A stretch of DNA of 64,000 nt. Origin: Pseudobacteriovorax antillogorgiicola (lineage in GTDB: Bacteria; Bdellovibrionota_B; Oligoflexia; Oligoflexales; RGVZ01). The stretch is taken from NCBI GenBank assembly GCA_945898195.1, contig CAMDHM010000002.1, positions 96,874-160,873 of the forward strand. Direction: 5' to 3'. A model generated the notes under the pieces. It saw only the letters and a list, made by a program, of their open reading frames with translations, did not search any database and was not told where the DNA came from. Position 1 is the stretch's first letter. Each line of letters opens with the position of its first letter. A program made the position numbers and the translations under genes. This document shows, in pieces, positions 1 through 10,039 of the stretch.

Positions 1-24
1 GGCGGTGGAGCCGACGAGGGTACC

Positions 25-612
25 ATGGAGAAAGAGTCGAGCGTTTTAGAAAATCTAGTCCGAGAAAAACTATTCCCTTCCAGGGCGGCCCTCTCTTTAG
101 ATGTGCATTCCGGGTTCGGCACAGTCGACCGCCTTTGGTTTCCTTATGCGAAATCGCGGGAGCCGTTCCCATCGCTGGCGGAAGTCTATCAGTTAAGTGC
201 GTTGCTCGACCGAACCTATCCAAACCATATCTACAAGGTGGAGCCGCAATCGCTTAATTATACAACCCACGGAGATCTATGGGACTATTTCTATGACGAG
301 CATAGTTCCAGCGGCCCTGGTCGCGGCACCTATCTGCCCCTTGCGCTGGAGCTTGGTTCGTGGCTTTGGGTAAAAAAGAATCCGCGGCAGATCCTTTCGC
401 TCCTTGGAGCATTTAATCCGGTCATTCGCCACCGCTACCAAAGAATCCTGAGGCGGCACTTGGCGCTGCTTGATTTCATGGCGAGGGCTGCGGCTAGTCA
501 CCAGACGTGGAGCCGAATTCCAAAAGTAGAGCGCAAAGAAATAACTGAAAAAGCCCACGATCGCTGGTATTCGGGGTTCAGCGGCGAGCTGCCATCCCAT
601 GCTGGAAAATAA
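25..612 (+). CDS. hypothetical protein (195 aa)
   Basis: Intact ORF upstream of the S10 operon; no family recognised. Confidence 0.6.
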   Translation: MEKESSVLENLVREKLFPSRAALSLDVHSGFGTVDRLWFPYAKSREPFPSLAEVYQLSALLDRTYPNHIYKVEPQSLNYTTHGDLWDYFYDEHSSSGPGRGTYLPLALELGSWLWVKKNPRQILSLLGAFNPVIRHRYQRILRRHLALLDFMARAAASHQTWSRIPKVERKEITEKAHDRWYSGFSGELPSHAGK

Positions 613-627
613 TTTCCCTCATTTCGC

Positions 628-656
628 TTGACAGGTTCAGCCATCAGAGTTTAGAA
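628..656 (+). promoter_or_regulatory. candidate sigma70-like promoter for the S10 operon
   Basis: TTGACA at 628-633, 17-nt spacer, weak -10-like TTAGAA at 651-656; about 190 nt before rpsJ ATG. Confidence 0.35.
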
Positions 657-843
657 CCTCGCGACTCGGGTAAGCCTGCTTAACAGCAAGCCAATGCCGT
701 CGATCAGAGAGAAGCTCTGCGTATATCGGTGACAAACACGTCACAAATTTCCGCAAAAGACCCCTCCGGCCGTGGCGCGATTTACCCAAGCAAGTTGTTT
801 CAGAAGTGATGAACGAACAACGAATGCAGTAGGTTGCGAGAGT

Positions 844-1155
844 ATGCAAAGCCAAAAAATTAGAATTCGTTTGAGAGGCTACGACTACCGTCTGTTGGAC
901 CAAGCCGCCGCAGACATCGTCGAACGCGCCAAGCGCACCGGCGCCCGCGTGGCTGGCCCGATTCCACTGCCGACCTCGATCAACCGTTACACGGTTCTTC
1001 GCAGTCCACACGTGGACAAGAAGTCTCGAGAGCAATTCGAAGTCCGCACGCACAAGCGTGTTCTCGATATACTCGAGCCCAAGCAACAAACCATCGACGC
1101 GCTCATGAAGCTAGACCTGGCATCCGGTGTGGATGTTGAGATCAAGTTGTACTGA
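844..1155 (+). CDS. rpsJ: 30S ribosomal protein S10
   Basis: [20 protein letters not shown]...; start at internal ATG 844 of the longer track ORF. Confidence 0.97.
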   Translation: MQSQKIRIRLRGYDYRLLDQAAADIVERAKRTGARVAGPIPLPTSINRYTVLRSPHVDKKSREQFEVRTHKRVLDILEPKQQTIDALMKLDLASGVDVEIKLY

Positions 1156-1233
1156 ATGAGCCTCCGTCCATAGATCAGTCACTGAGAATCCTTTTAAAGA
1201 CTCCAGTCACGAACTGAACAGCAGGTTGCGAGA

Positions 1234-1872
1234 ATGAACGTGAAAGCATTGGTAGCAAAAAAAATCGGAATGACGAGGATGATGGATCCCGAAGGCCACA
1301 TGGTCGCGGTAACCCTTCTCCAAATCGAAGAGCAAAAGATCACCAAGATCCTAACGCCGGGTCGTGATGGTTACAGCGCAGTGCAAGTTGGGTATTTCAC
1401 GAAAAGAGATACCCGCTTGACCAAGGCTGACCATGCCCGCCTACGTAAGGTAAACGTGGCTGAAAACTTTGCTCGCTTTAAAGAATTCCGCTCTGAGAAG
1501 CCAGTTGAAGGCCTCGAAGCCGGAGCCAGCCTAACGGCGGCGATCCTCGAGGGTGTGAAAGCTGTTGACGTAACTGGTTTCACTAAGGGCCGTGGATTCA
1601 CGGGTTCGGTGAAGCGTTGGAGTGTCGCCTGTGGTCGTATGACGCACGGTTCACGTTTCCACCGTCGCCCAGGTTCGCTCGGTACCCGCACAACTCCGGG
1701 ACGAGTATTCAAGGGAAAACCACAGCCGGGTCAGTATGGCGATGAGCAGCGCACGATACAAAATCTTAGGCTGCTGGACGTCGACACGAAAAACAATGTG
1801 ATAGCGGTTTACGGATCCGTCCCGGGTCACCAGAACAATTATCTGTTCGTTAAGCCTTCGATTAAGGCCTAG
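1234..1872 (+). CDS. rplC: 50S ribosomal protein L3
   Basis: L3 motifs (VTGFTKGRGFTGSVKRW, TPGRVFKGKPQPGQYG), operon position. Confidence 0.97.
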   Translation: MNVKALVAKKIGMTRMMDPEGHMVAVTLLQIEEQKITKILTPGRDGYSAVQVGYFTKRDTRLTKADHARLRKVNVAENFARFKEFRSEKPVEGLEAGASLTAAILEGVKAVDVTGFTKGRGFTGSVKRWSVACGRMTHGSRFHRRPGSLGTRTTPGRVFKGKPQPGQYGDEQRTIQNLRLLDVDTKNNVIAVYGSVPGHQNNYLFVKPSIKA

Positions 1873-1883
1873 AGGTACAGACC

Positions 1884-2522
1884 ATGGAAATCCAAATAAA
1901 AGACATCAAGGGCAAGGCAATAAAGTCAGTTAAGCTGCCTGAAGCCATTTACGGCGTTCCGATGAACGAACACGTGCTTCATCTGGTAGTAAAAAGCTAC
2001 CAGGCTGCCCGTCGCCAAGGGACGCATTGCACAAAGACCAGGGCATACGTGTCCGGCGGTGGAAAAAAGCCCTTCAAACAAAAAGGCACTGGCGGTGCCC
2101 GTCAGGGTACGAGCCGTTCCCCACTTATGCCGGGTGGAGCAGTGATTTTTGGCCCACGTCCACGGGATTACCGTGAAAAGACGAACCAAAAACTTCGTCA
2201 GTTGGCCCTTAGGGTTGCCTTGTCGGACAAAGTCCGTCACGGAAAACTTGTTGTGGTCAACGACTTTGCACTCAGCAAGTACAGCACTAAACATCTTTTG
2301 GGTGCGTTAAGTGCCTTGGGTGTTGCGAAGGCTCTGTTTTCGGACGAGCGCAAAGATGATTTGCTCTACAAATCGGCACGAAACATTCATGGTGCAACAT
2401 CGGTTGCCCCAGCCGAGCTGAACGCTGAGCATGTGCTTCGTTACGAGTCACTTGTGATCAGTGAAACCGCTCTCAACTCGCTGCAGCAGCGTTTCGAGGA
2501 GAACCACAGTGAATCTGTATAG
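1884..2522 (+). CDS. rplD: 50S ribosomal protein L4
   Basis: KPFKQKGTGGARQGTSRSPLMPGGAVIFGPRPRDY. Confidence 0.97.
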   Translation: MEIQIKDIKGKAIKSVKLPEAIYGVPMNEHVLHLVVKSYQAARRQGTHCTKTRAYVSGGGKKPFKQKGTGGARQGTSRSPLMPGGAVIFGPRPRDYREKTNQKLRQLALRVALSDKVRHGKLVVVNDFALSKYSTKHLLGALSALGVAKALFSDERKDDLLYKSARNIHGATSVAPAELNAEHVLRYESLVISETALNSLQQRFEENHSESV

Positions 2523-2796
2523 TGTATTGGTCAGGCCTGTTCTCTCTGAGAAGAGCAATGACGCACGTGAGCATGGTGGAAAGTACACTTTCGAAGTGGC
2601 TCTGAAGTCGACTAAGGAAGATGTGCAGCGGGCGATCGAAAAGATATACAACGTTAAAGTTGCTGGTGTTCAGACGATGGTAACCCGCGGCAAGACTCGT
2701 CGGCGCGGGGTGCATCTCTCTCTTGAGAGCACATGCAAGAAGGCCATTGTGACTCTGGCGGCTGGAGCCAAGCTCCCACTGTTTGAAGAACAGTAA
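2509..2796 (+). CDS. rplW: 50S ribosomal protein L23
   Basis: VNLYSVLVRPVLSEKS...; GTG start overlapping the rplD end. Confidence 0.94.
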   Translation: MNLYSVLVRPVLSEKSNDAREHGGKYTFEVALKSTKEDVQRAIEKIYNVKVAGVQTMVTRGKTRRRGVHLSLESTCKKAIVTLAAGAKLPLFEEQ

Positions 2797-2845
2797 TCGT
2801 TGAAACGATGTTCCGCGCGGGCGGAATGAAGAGGGAAGAATAGTT

Positions 2846-3673
2846 ATGGCAGTCAAGATCCTCAAGCCAACAACACCAGGTCGCCGCGGCGCGTCGGTTG
2901 TTGACTACAGTTCGATCGACAAGGTTGAGCCGTGCGCGGCCCTGCTGGTCGCATTGAAGAAGCACTCTGGCCGCAACAACACGGGCCGGATCATGGTTCG
3001 TCACCAGGGCGGTGGTGTTCGCCGGCACTACCGGATCATCGACTGGCGTCGTGACAAGCGCGGTATCCCGGGTAAAGTTGAATACATCGAATACGATCCA
3101 AACCGTACGGCATTCATTGCCCGCGTGGTTTATTCGGACGGCGAGCGTCGTTATATCCTCGCTCCCGAAGGTTTGAAGAAGGGTGCGAGCGTCGTTGCAG
3201 CTGAAACGGCTGACGTAAAAGTCGGTAACGCGATGCCGCTTCGTTCGATTCCACTTGGTACTTTTGTGCATAATATCGAGATGCGTCCAGGTAAAGGCGG
3301 CCAAATGGCGCGCAGTGCAGGGACCTACGCACAGCTGATCGGCCGTCTTGATGGCTATGCTCAGTTGCGGATGCCGAGCGGTGAAATGCGTCGGATTAAC
3401 GATAGCTGCTTTGCCGTCATCGGTCAGGTCAGCAATCCAGATAATTTCAACGTTACGATCGGTAAGGCCGGGCGGAGTCGTTGGATGGGTATTCGGCCTA
3501 CCGTTCGCGGTATGACGATGAACCCGTGTGACCACCCTCATGGTGGTGGTGAAGGTCGTGCAAAGGGTGGTCGTCACCCGGTAAGTCCTTGGGCTCAGCC
3601 AGCCAAGGGTTATAAGACGCGTAAGAACAAGCGGACCGCGAAAGACATCATTCGCGATCGTCGTCAAAAATAG
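2846..3673 (+). CDS. rplB: 50S ribosomal protein L2
   Basis: [21 protein letters not shown]-terminal [23 protein letters not shown]. Confidence 0.98.
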   Translation: MAVKILKPTTPGRRGASVVDYSSIDKVEPCAALLVALKKHSGRNNTGRIMVRHQGGGVRRHYRIIDWRRDKRGIPGKVEYIEYDPNRTAFIARVVYSDGERRYILAPEGLKKGASVVAAETADVKVGNAMPLRSIPLGTFVHNIEMRPGKGGQMARSAGTYAQLIGRLDGYAQLRMPSGEMRRINDSCFAVIGQVSNPDNFNVTIGKAGRSRWMGIRPTVRGMTMNPCDHPHGGGEGRAKGGRHPVSPWAQPAKGYKTRKNKRTAKDIIRDRRQK

Positions 3674-3698
3674 TTGAACGTATAGGAGAATGCCCCAG

Positions 3699-3983
3699 AT
3701 GGCGCGTTCTATTAAAAAAGGTCCTTTTGTAGACGGTTACCTCTTCGGTAAAGTTGAAAAGGCACGTCAGGATCGCAAACCAATTAAGACCTGGAGCCGC
3801 CGCTCTACGATCTTGCCTGATTTTGTTGGGCTTACGTTTGCGGTTCATAACGGCAATAAGTTTATTCCGGTATTCGTCACCGAGAACATGGTTGGTCACA
3901 AGCTGGGTGAATTTTCCCAGACGCGTACCTTCCACGGCCACGGCAGTGAGAAAAAAGGCGCCAAGCCCGGCGCAGGCGCATAA
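3699..3983 (+). CDS. rpsS: 30S ribosomal protein S19
   Basis: [15 protein letters not shown]...; SD AGGAG upstream; alternative ATG at 3690. Confidence 0.96.
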   Translation: MARSIKKGPFVDGYLFGKVEKARQDRKPIKTWSRRSTILPDFVGLTFAVHNGNKFIPVFVTENMVGHKLGEFSQTRTFHGHGSEKKGAKPGAGA

Positions 3984-3995
3984 GGTTGACAGGAC

Positions 3996-4334
3996 ATGTC
4001 TGAACAATACAAAGCAGTTCTGAAAAATGTTCGCATTTCCCCGAGAAAAGTTCGTCTGGTGGCGGATTTAGTTCGTGGTAAGCAGGTCCAAGATGCCTTG
4101 GACCTTCTGAAGCTTACGACCAAGCGGTCGGCTCCGGTGGTGTCAGGTCTTCTGACATCCGCGATTGCCAACGCAACGTCAAAAGCAACGGTGGATGTGG
4201 ATCGGTTAGTAATTAGTGAGCTGATGGTAGATGGCGGAACAGTGCTGAAGCGCTTCATGCCTCGCGCTCAGGGTCGTGCTACCCCGATCCGTAAGCGCAC
4301 GTCGCATATCACGATGAAGCTCAAAGAAATCTAA
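3996..4334 (+). CDS. rplV: 50S ribosomal protein L22
   Basis: [18 protein letters not shown]-terminal [16 protein letters not shown]. Confidence 0.97.
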   Translation: MSEQYKAVLKNVRISPRKVRLVADLVRGKQVQDALDLLKLTTKRSAPVVSGLLTSAIANATSKATVDVDRLVISELMVDGGTVLKRFMPRAQGRATPIRKRTSHITMKLKEI

Positions 4335-4349
4335 AGGAAGGATTACTTC

Positions 4350-5012
4350 GTGGGACAGAAAGTACACCCAATCGGTTTCCGTCTCGGTGTGATCAAGAGC
4401 TGGAGCTCGCGCTGGTACTCGAAAAACGAGTATGCAAAGTTTCTCCAGGAAGACATCCGGATTCGCGGATACATCGAAAAAAAGTTTAAGGCTGCCGGCG
4501 TGGCTTTGGTCGAAATCGAGCGCGCTGCCAAGAACCTAAAGATCAACATCCATAGTAGCCGCCCGGGCATCATTATCGGGAAAAAAGGCGCTGGGGCGGA
4601 GACTCTGAAGGATGAATTGGTTCGTCACTGCAAGATTACTTCTGGCGAGCCAACGCTGAATGTTTTCGAAGTGAAAAAGCCAGATATGGATGCAAAGCTC
4701 GTTGCGGAGAGTATCCGTGAGCAGCTTGAGCGTCGGGTTTCATTCCGTCGGGCGATGAAGAAGTCGATCGGCCAGACGATGAAGGCTGGGGCGAAGGGCA
4801 TCAAGGTACAGTTGTGCGGCCGCCTCGGTGGCGCCGATATGTCCCGGATGGAGCGCTACATGGAAGGCCGTGTTCCGCTGCACACATTGCGTGCCGATAT
4901 TGATTATGGAACAGCAGAAGCCTTGACGACCTTTGGTCTGATTGGCGTGAAAATCTGGATCTTTAAGGGAGAAGTTCTTTCCCGTGATGATTCTAGTAGC
5001 AAGCAGAACTAA
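4350..5012 (+). CDS. rpsC: 30S ribosomal protein S3
   Basis: [25 protein letters not shown] motif [16 protein letters not shown] start. Confidence 0.97.
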   Translation: MGQKVHPIGFRLGVIKSWSSRWYSKNEYAKFLQEDIRIRGYIEKKFKAAGVALVEIERAAKNLKINIHSSRPGIIIGKKGAGAETLKDELVRHCKITSGEPTLNVFEVKKPDMDAKLVAESIREQLERRVSFRRAMKKSIGQTMKAGAKGIKVQLCGRLGGADMSRMERYMEGRVPLHTLRADIDYGTAEALTTFGLIGVKIWIFKGEVLSRDDSSSKQN

Positions 5013-5045
5013 CACCTGCAGAGACTGACGAGCGAGGACTGAGAT

Positions 5046-5468
5046 ATGCTGGCTCCAAAAAGAATGAAATACCGTAAGGCCCACAAGGGCCGGGTCAAAG
5101 GCAAAGCCAAGGCCGGCACTGAGCTGACCAAGGGTGAATTTGGCCTGATGGCTATGGAAAGTGGAAAGATCACGGCGCGCCAAATCGAGGCCGCCCGAAT
5201 CGCCATGACCCGTCACTGTAAAAGGGGCGGATTTGTGTGGATTAAGATCTTTCCAGCCAAGCCAATTACCAAAAAGCCGGCCGAAACCCGGATGGGTAGC
5301 GGAAAAGGTGGCGTAGAGTACTATGTTGCGGTTGTAAAACCGGGCAGAATCCTTTATGAGATGCAGGGCGTGGAGAAAGCTGTTGCTGAAGAGGCTCTGA
5401 CGCTTGCTGCTTCCAAGCTCCCGATCAAAACCAAATTAATCCTCCGGTCAGAAGACCCTTGGGCATAA
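5046..5468 (+). CDS. rplP: 50S ribosomal protein L16
   Basis: [41 protein letters not shown]. Confidence 0.97.
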   Translation: MLAPKRMKYRKAHKGRVKGKAKAGTELTKGEFGLMAMESGKITARQIEAARIAMTRHCKRGGFVWIKIFPAKPITKKPAETRMGSGKGGVEYYVAVVKPGRILYEMQGVEKAVAEEALTLAASKLPIKTKLILRSEDPWA

Positions 5469-5477
5469 GGTTGAGTC

Positions 5478-5702
5478 ATGGATTTGCATAAACTGAAATC
5501 TGAAGAAATTCGCGGGTTTGATGTGTCACGTTCGGTTGAGCTTGAGGTTCAAGTTCGCCGGGCACTGCATGATGCGCGGATGGACATTTATAATCCGGCA
5601 GCTCGCGCTGCCGGTCGGATCCGCGGCTTAAAGCGAAGCCTGGCCCGTTTGTTGACCCTGCGGGCTCCGGCGGCGATTAAACCGTTAGCGAAACGCAAGT
5701 AA
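5478..5702 (+). CDS. rpmC: 50S ribosomal protein L29
   Basis: Position and L29-like sequence. Confidence 0.9.
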   Translation: MDLHKLKSEEIRGFDVSRSVELEVQVRRALHDARMDIYNPAARAAGRIRGLKRSLARLLTLRAPAAIKPLAKRK

Positions 5703-5738
5703 TTGGATTTGCAACGTTCTTAGTAGAGAGAGCGAACT

Positions 5739-6014
5739 GTGAGTGAAGTAATTAAAAATCAAGACAGCGTAAGTCGCACAATCCGGTGCACCGTGACCAG
5801 CGACAAGATGGAGAAATCCCGCGTCGCCGTTGTGGAGCGCTTGGTAAAGCACCCGACTTTTGGCAAGTACATCCGCCGGCGTACCAAGCTGATGTTCCAT
5901 GATGCCAATAATGTGACCAGGGCTGGAGACGAGGTTCTCGTCCGCCAGACCAGACCGTTGAGTGCGCGCAAAAAATTTGAATTGGTGAAAGTTGTCCGGG
6001 AAGCGCGTCGCTAA
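5739..6014 (+). CDS. rpsQ: 30S ribosomal protein S17
   Basis: [36 protein letters not shown] start. Confidence 0.95.
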   Translation: MSEVIKNQDSVSRTIRCTVTSDKMEKSRVAVVERLVKHPTFGKYIRRRTKLMFHDANNVTRAGDEVLVRQTRPLSARKKFELVKVVREARR

Positions 6015-6052
6015 GCGGCCTTCTCTTAAGACGTCTTGATACAGGTGACATC

Positions 6053-6424
6053 ATGATCCAGATGGAAACAGTACTGAAAAGCGGTGACAATTCCGGCGCA
6101 AAGCGTCTGAAGTGTTTCAAGGTCCTTGGTGGAAGTCGTAAGCGTTTTGCGACTGTGGGCGACATCATTGTCGTTTCAATCAAAGAGGCTTTGCCGAATA
6201 GCAAGGTTGAAAAAGGAACCGTCCACAAGGCGGTTGTGGTTCGCACTGCAAAGGAAATCAAGCGTGCTGATGGGTCGACCATCCGCTTCGATGAAAATGC
6301 TGCTGTGCTGATCAAGGGTAAGGAAAACGAACCAGTCGGCACCCGTATCTTCGGACCGGTGGCGCGTGAGGTGAGGCAAAAAGGCTTCTCCCGCATCGCA
6401 TCATTGGCTCCAGAAGTTCTGTAG
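6053..6424 (+). CDS. rplN: 50S ribosomal protein L14
   Basis: [28 protein letters not shown]...[24 protein letters not shown]. Confidence 0.97.
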   Translation: MIQMETVLKSGDNSGAKRLKCFKVLGGSRKRFATVGDIIVVSIKEALPNSKVEKGTVHKAVVVRTAKEIKRADGSTIRFDENAAVLIKGKENEPVGTRIFGPVAREVRQKGFSRIASLAPEVL

Positions 6425-6505
6425 GCTTCGCCCACAAGGCGGGGCCCGGCGAACTTCCGGAAGGGAAGGAAGCGGGTCCATTATGAAGGAAGAAAGAAAG
6501 TAACG

Positions 6506-7075
6506 ATGGCTACCAAGACACCAAAAACCAAAAGCGAAATGCCGCGGCTCCAAGCTCAGTACGCTGAATTTCGTGTGCAACTGCAAAAAGAGCTGGGTCT
6601 CGCGAATCCCATGCAGGTTCCACAGATAACCAAGATCGTAGTTAATATCGGTGAAGGTGACGCCGTCGAAAATCGCAAAGCCCTCGAAGGCGCGGTTTCG
6701 GATATGACGCTGATTACGGGTCAGAAGCCAATCACGACTCGGGCCAAAAAAAGCATCGCGACGTTTAAGTTGCGCCAAGGTATGCCAATTGGTTGCGCGG
6801 TTACCCTCCGTCGCCAACGGATGTATGAGTTCCTCGATCGCTTTATCAATGTTGCTGTTCCCCGTATTCGTGACTTCCGCGGTTTCTCGCCGAAGGCATT
6901 TGACGGACGTGGATGCTACACACTGGGCGTCAAGGAACAGATCATTTTCCCGGAAATCGATTATGACAAAGTGGACAAGATCCGCGGCATGGGCATCACA
7001 ATTGTGACGTCGGCCCGGACAGACGTTGAAGCGAAAGCGCTTCTCGAGAAGTTCAACTTTCCATTCCGGAAATAA
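6506..7075 (+). CDS. rplE: 50S ribosomal protein L5
   Basis: [18 protein letters not shown]...; [24 protein letters not shown]. Confidence 0.97.
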   Translation: MATKTPKTKSEMPRLQAQYAEFRVQLQKELGLANPMQVPQITKIVVNIGEGDAVENRKALEGAVSDMTLITGQKPITTRAKKSIATFKLRQGMPIGCAVTLRRQRMYEFLDRFINVAVPRIRDFRGFSPKAFDGRGCYTLGVKEQIIFPEIDYDKVDKIRGMGITIVTSARTDVEAKALLEKFNFPFRK

Positions 7076-7114
7076 AGAAAGAAATCAGCGAAAGCTGAAA
7101 GGAGCATAGAGACA

Positions 7115-7300
7115 ATGGCCAAGAAAGCCATGATTGAAAAGTGTAACCGCGAACCTAAGTTCAGCGTACGGGCTTACACCCGCTGTACGAAGTGCGGTCG
7201 CCCGAAGGCTGTGTACCGGAAGTTCGGCATCTGCCGTATTTGCTTCCGCACGATGGCGCTCAAGGGTCAACTGCCCGGAGTCCTTAAGGCTTCCTGGTAA
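7115..7300 (+). CDS. rpsN: 30S ribosomal protein S14, zinc-type
   Basis: 61 aa, [22 protein letters not shown] (CxxC...CxxC). Confidence 0.97.
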   Translation: MAKKAMIEKCNREPKFSVRAYTRCTKCGRPKAVYRKFGICRICFRTMALKGQLPGVLKASW

Positions 7301-7337
7301 TTCAGCACATGAGAAGGCTCTGCCTTAGGAGATATCG

Positions 7338-7736
7338 ATGAACGTTTGTGACCCAATTTCTGATTTGCTCGCGAGGATCCGTAACGGCCAAAAAGCCGGA
7401 CACGAAGTCGTGTCGGTCCCTGCTTCGGCAATGAAGATTGCTATCACGCACCTTCTTAAAGAAGAAGGTTTTGTCCGGAATTACAAGTGCATCCGGGATC
7501 GGAAGCAAGGCATGATCAAGATTGCTTTGAGCTACCGTGAAGACGGTGACGGCGTAATTCTTGGAATCAAGCGCGTCAGCCGCCCTAGCCACCGTATTTA
7601 CGTTGGAACAGACAAAATTCCGTTCGTAAAGAACGGGTTTGGAACGGCGATTCTTTCGACTTCGCGGGGCGTTATGACGTGCCGTGAAGCTCGCAAGCAG
7701 CGTCTTGGTGGTGAGCATCTCTGCTCTGTATTCTAA
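7338..7736 (+). CDS. rpsH: 30S ribosomal protein S8
   Basis: MNVCDPISDLLARIRNG; ILSTSRGVMTCREARK. Confidence 0.97.
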   Translation: MNVCDPISDLLARIRNGQKAGHEVVSVPASAMKIAITHLLKEEGFVRNYKCIRDRKQGMIKIALSYREDGDGVILGIKRVSRPSHRIYVGTDKIPFVKNGFGTAILSTSRGVMTCREARKQRLGGEHLCSVF

Positions 7737-7792
7737 AGTTGGCCCCAGGCGTGTGACCCGGGGTTTGAGTAAAGTTTGAAGGGAACTTCAAA

Positions 7793-8335
7793 ATGTCTCG
7801 TATCGGTAAAAAGCCAATCACCCTGCCGAAGGGTGTTGAAGTTAAAATTGAGGGCAGCATGGTCCACGTCAAAGGTCCGAAAGGACAGTTGGCACATAAG
7901 GTTCATGACACGATGTCGATTGCGATCGATGGTGGAGTTGTCACTGTTGTGCCAAAAAGTGGGCGCAACGATATTGGGCAGTTTCATGGGTTGACGCGGA
8001 CCCTGGTCACCAACATGGTGACCGGCGTATCCGATGGTTTTTCTAAGACTTTGACGCTTGTTGGTGTTGGTTACCGGGCGGCTGTGAAGGGCAAGGGGAT
8101 TACCCTGAACCTGGGCCATAGTCACCCCATCGAATTCGAAGCACCACAGGGCATTGAGATTAAGGTTGATAAATTGACGACGATCGTCGTATCTGGGGCC
8201 GACAAAGAGTTGGTTGGTCGGGTGTCGGCGACCCTTCGAGGCCTGCGTGCCCCGGAGCCATATCATGGTAAGGGCGCTCGGTATTCGGACGAAGTTATTG
8301 CTACGAAGGTTGGTAAGGCTGCTGGTAAGAAGTAA
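7793..8335 (+). CDS. rplF: 50S ribosomal protein L6
   Basis: MSRIGKKPITLPKGVEV; PEPYHGKGARYSDE. Confidence 0.97.
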   Translation: MSRIGKKPITLPKGVEVKIEGSMVHVKGPKGQLAHKVHDTMSIAIDGGVVTVVPKSGRNDIGQFHGLTRTLVTNMVTGVSDGFSKTLTLVGVGYRAAVKGKGITLNLGHSHPIEFEAPQGIEIKVDKLTTIVVSGADKELVGRVSATLRGLRAPEPYHGKGARYSDEVIATKVGKAAGKK

Positions 8336-8376
8336 CCAGTCTCGGATCCAGCGGCGGTCACGATAAGGAAGTATCT

Positions 8377-8733
8377 ATGAGTTCGGTCAATGTTAAGTCT
8401 GCAATGCGCGTCCGTCGGAAGCTCCGTGGCCGCAAGAAAATTTCGGGCACACCAGAGCGTCCGCGGATGTCTGTATTCCGTTCCGCGCGCCATGTGTTCG
8501 TCCAGGTTGTCGATGACAAAACTGGTAAAACACTGGTTTCCGTTGGTACTTTTGCTAAGGGCAAAGCCGAACGTGCCAATAAAGAAGTTTGTGCAGAAGT
8601 CGGCAAAGCTGTTGCGGCTAAGTGTAAAGAAAAGAATATAACCAAAGTCGTCTTTGACAAGAACGGTTACACCTACCACGGCCGCATTAAGGCTTTGGCA
8701 GATGGTGCCCGTGAAGCTGGTCTGGATTTCTAA
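8377..8733 (+). CDS. rplR: 50S ribosomal protein L18
   Basis: RRKLRGRKKISGTPERPRMSVFRSARHVFVQVVDD; FDKNGYTYHGRIKALADGAREAGLDF. Confidence 0.97.
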   Translation: MSSVNVKSAMRVRRKLRGRKKISGTPERPRMSVFRSARHVFVQVVDDKTGKTLVSVGTFAKGKAERANKEVCAEVGKAVAAKCKEKNITKVVFDKNGYTYHGRIKALADGAREAGLDF

Positions 8734-8754
8734 AGGTCTCCCGAGAGGTACCCT

Positions 8755-9357
8755 GTGTCAAAAGAAACCAAAGAGCTGAGAAAAATGGATGAACGGGACA
8801 ACGACGGTCTTCAGGATCGTGTTGTACACATCGCCCGCGTCGCTAAAGTTGTAAAAGGCGGTCGCCGCTTCAGCTTCAGTGCGTTGGTTGTTGTCGGTGA
8901 CGGACGCGAAAAGGTCGGATTCGGACTTGGTAAAGCAAGCGAAGTTCCGGATGCTATTCGCAAGGCGTCCGAGCAGGCCAAGAAGAACATGACTAAGATC
9001 CCTATGGTCGATGGAACAATTCCATTTGACGTGACGGGTAAGTTTGGTTCAGCGCGGGTCATTATGTTCCCAGCCAAAAAAGGTAAGGGGATCATCGCCG
9101 GCGGCGCAGTTCGTATCCTTGTTGAACTGGGTGGTGTTCAAGACATCATTTGCAAGGTTCACGGTACGAAGAATCATCAGAATGTTGTGCGAGCTGCGAT
9201 GGACGGCTTGAAACAACTGATGCTTCCGGAGCAGTATGCGGCGTATCGGGGCAAGCTAGCGGAAGAAACAAGGCAGATTCGCCATAGTAAGGCTGAAATC
9301 CGCCGTGCAACCAAGGCTGCAGCGACAAAGTCCGATGCAACCAAGGCGAAGAAGTAA
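8755..9357 (+). CDS. rpsE: 30S ribosomal protein S5
   Basis: [30 protein letters not shown] start. Confidence 0.97.
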   Translation: MSKETKELRKMDERDNDGLQDRVVHIARVAKVVKGGRRFSFSALVVVGDGREKVGFGLGKASEVPDAIRKASEQAKKNMTKIPMVDGTIPFDVTGKFGSARVIMFPAKKGKGIIAGGAVRILVELGGVQDIICKVHGTKNHQNVVRAAMDGLKQLMLPEQYAAYRGKLAEETRQIRHSKAEIRRATKAAATKSDATKAKK

Positions 9358-9378
9358 GGTCTGAAGGGGAACTGGGAA

Positions 9379-9561
9379 ATGTCTGAGATTGTCGTTAAGC
9401 AACATCGCAGCCTGATTGGTCAGTCGGAAGCCAACAGGAAAGTTGTCAAAGCTCTGGGTCTGGGCCGCATTGGTCGGACCAAGATTCACAAGGACAACAA
9501 CTGCATCCGTGGAATGATCAACAAGATTAAGCACCTTGTTACGTATGAGCTTAAGGGTTGA
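9379..9561 (+). CDS. rpmD: 50S ribosomal protein L30
   Basis: 60 aa, VKQHRSLIGQSEANRKVVKALGLGRIG. Confidence 0.94.
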   Translation: MSEIVVKQHRSLIGQSEANRKVVKALGLGRIGRTKIHKDNNCIRGMINKIKHLVTYELKG

Positions 9562-9563
9562 AC

Positions 9564-10037
9564 ATGCCAACCAAAAAACCTGAAACAGCAGTGATGAAGA
9601 CCCTTGGGAACGTGGCGCCAGCAAAAGGCTCCAATATCAAGGTAAAGCGTATTGGTCGCGGTATCGGTAGCGGGATGGGAAAAACCTCCGCCCGCGGTGG
9701 CAAAGGACAAACTGCCCGCGCCGGTGGCGGAATTCGCGCTGGTTTTGAAGGGGGCCAAATGCCTCTTTACCGGCGCCTTCCCAAGCGCGGATTCACCAAC
9801 TTGTTCACCAAGCGTTTTAACGCGATCAATGTCTCGGACTTGAATCGTTTTGAAGCAGGTGCCCACGTCGATCGTGAAGCATTAGCTAAGGCTGGACTTG
9901 TTCGTCATGATGATCTTCCGATGAAGCTTCTCGCTAAGGGGACGCTTGAGAAGAAGATTACGGTTGTTGTTAATAAAGCTAGTGCAGCGGCCAAGCAGGC
10001 CGTTGAAAAATTGGGTGGTAAAGTCGAGGAGATCTAA
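9564..10037 (+). CDS. rplO: 50S ribosomal protein L15
   Basis: RIGRGIGSGMGKTSARGGKGQTARAGGGIRAGFEGGQMPLYRRLPKRGF. Confidence 0.97.
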   Translation: MPTKKPETAVMKTLGNVAPAKGSNIKVKRIGRGIGSGMGKTSARGGKGQTARAGGGIRAGFEGGQMPLYRRLPKRGFTNLFTKRFNAINVSDLNRFEAGAHVDREALAKAGLVRHDDLPMKLLAKGTLEKKITVVVNKASAAAKQAVEKLGGKVEEI

Positions 10038-10039
10038 GA

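Noticed and set aside
2654-3667. 337-aa minus-strand ORF opposite rplB
   Set aside because: Antisense shadow of a highly conserved ribosomal gene; composition does not look like a real protein.
5752-6435. 227-aa minus-strand ORF opposite rpsQ/rplN
   Set aside because: Shadow ORF; spans two confirmed genes and the spacer.
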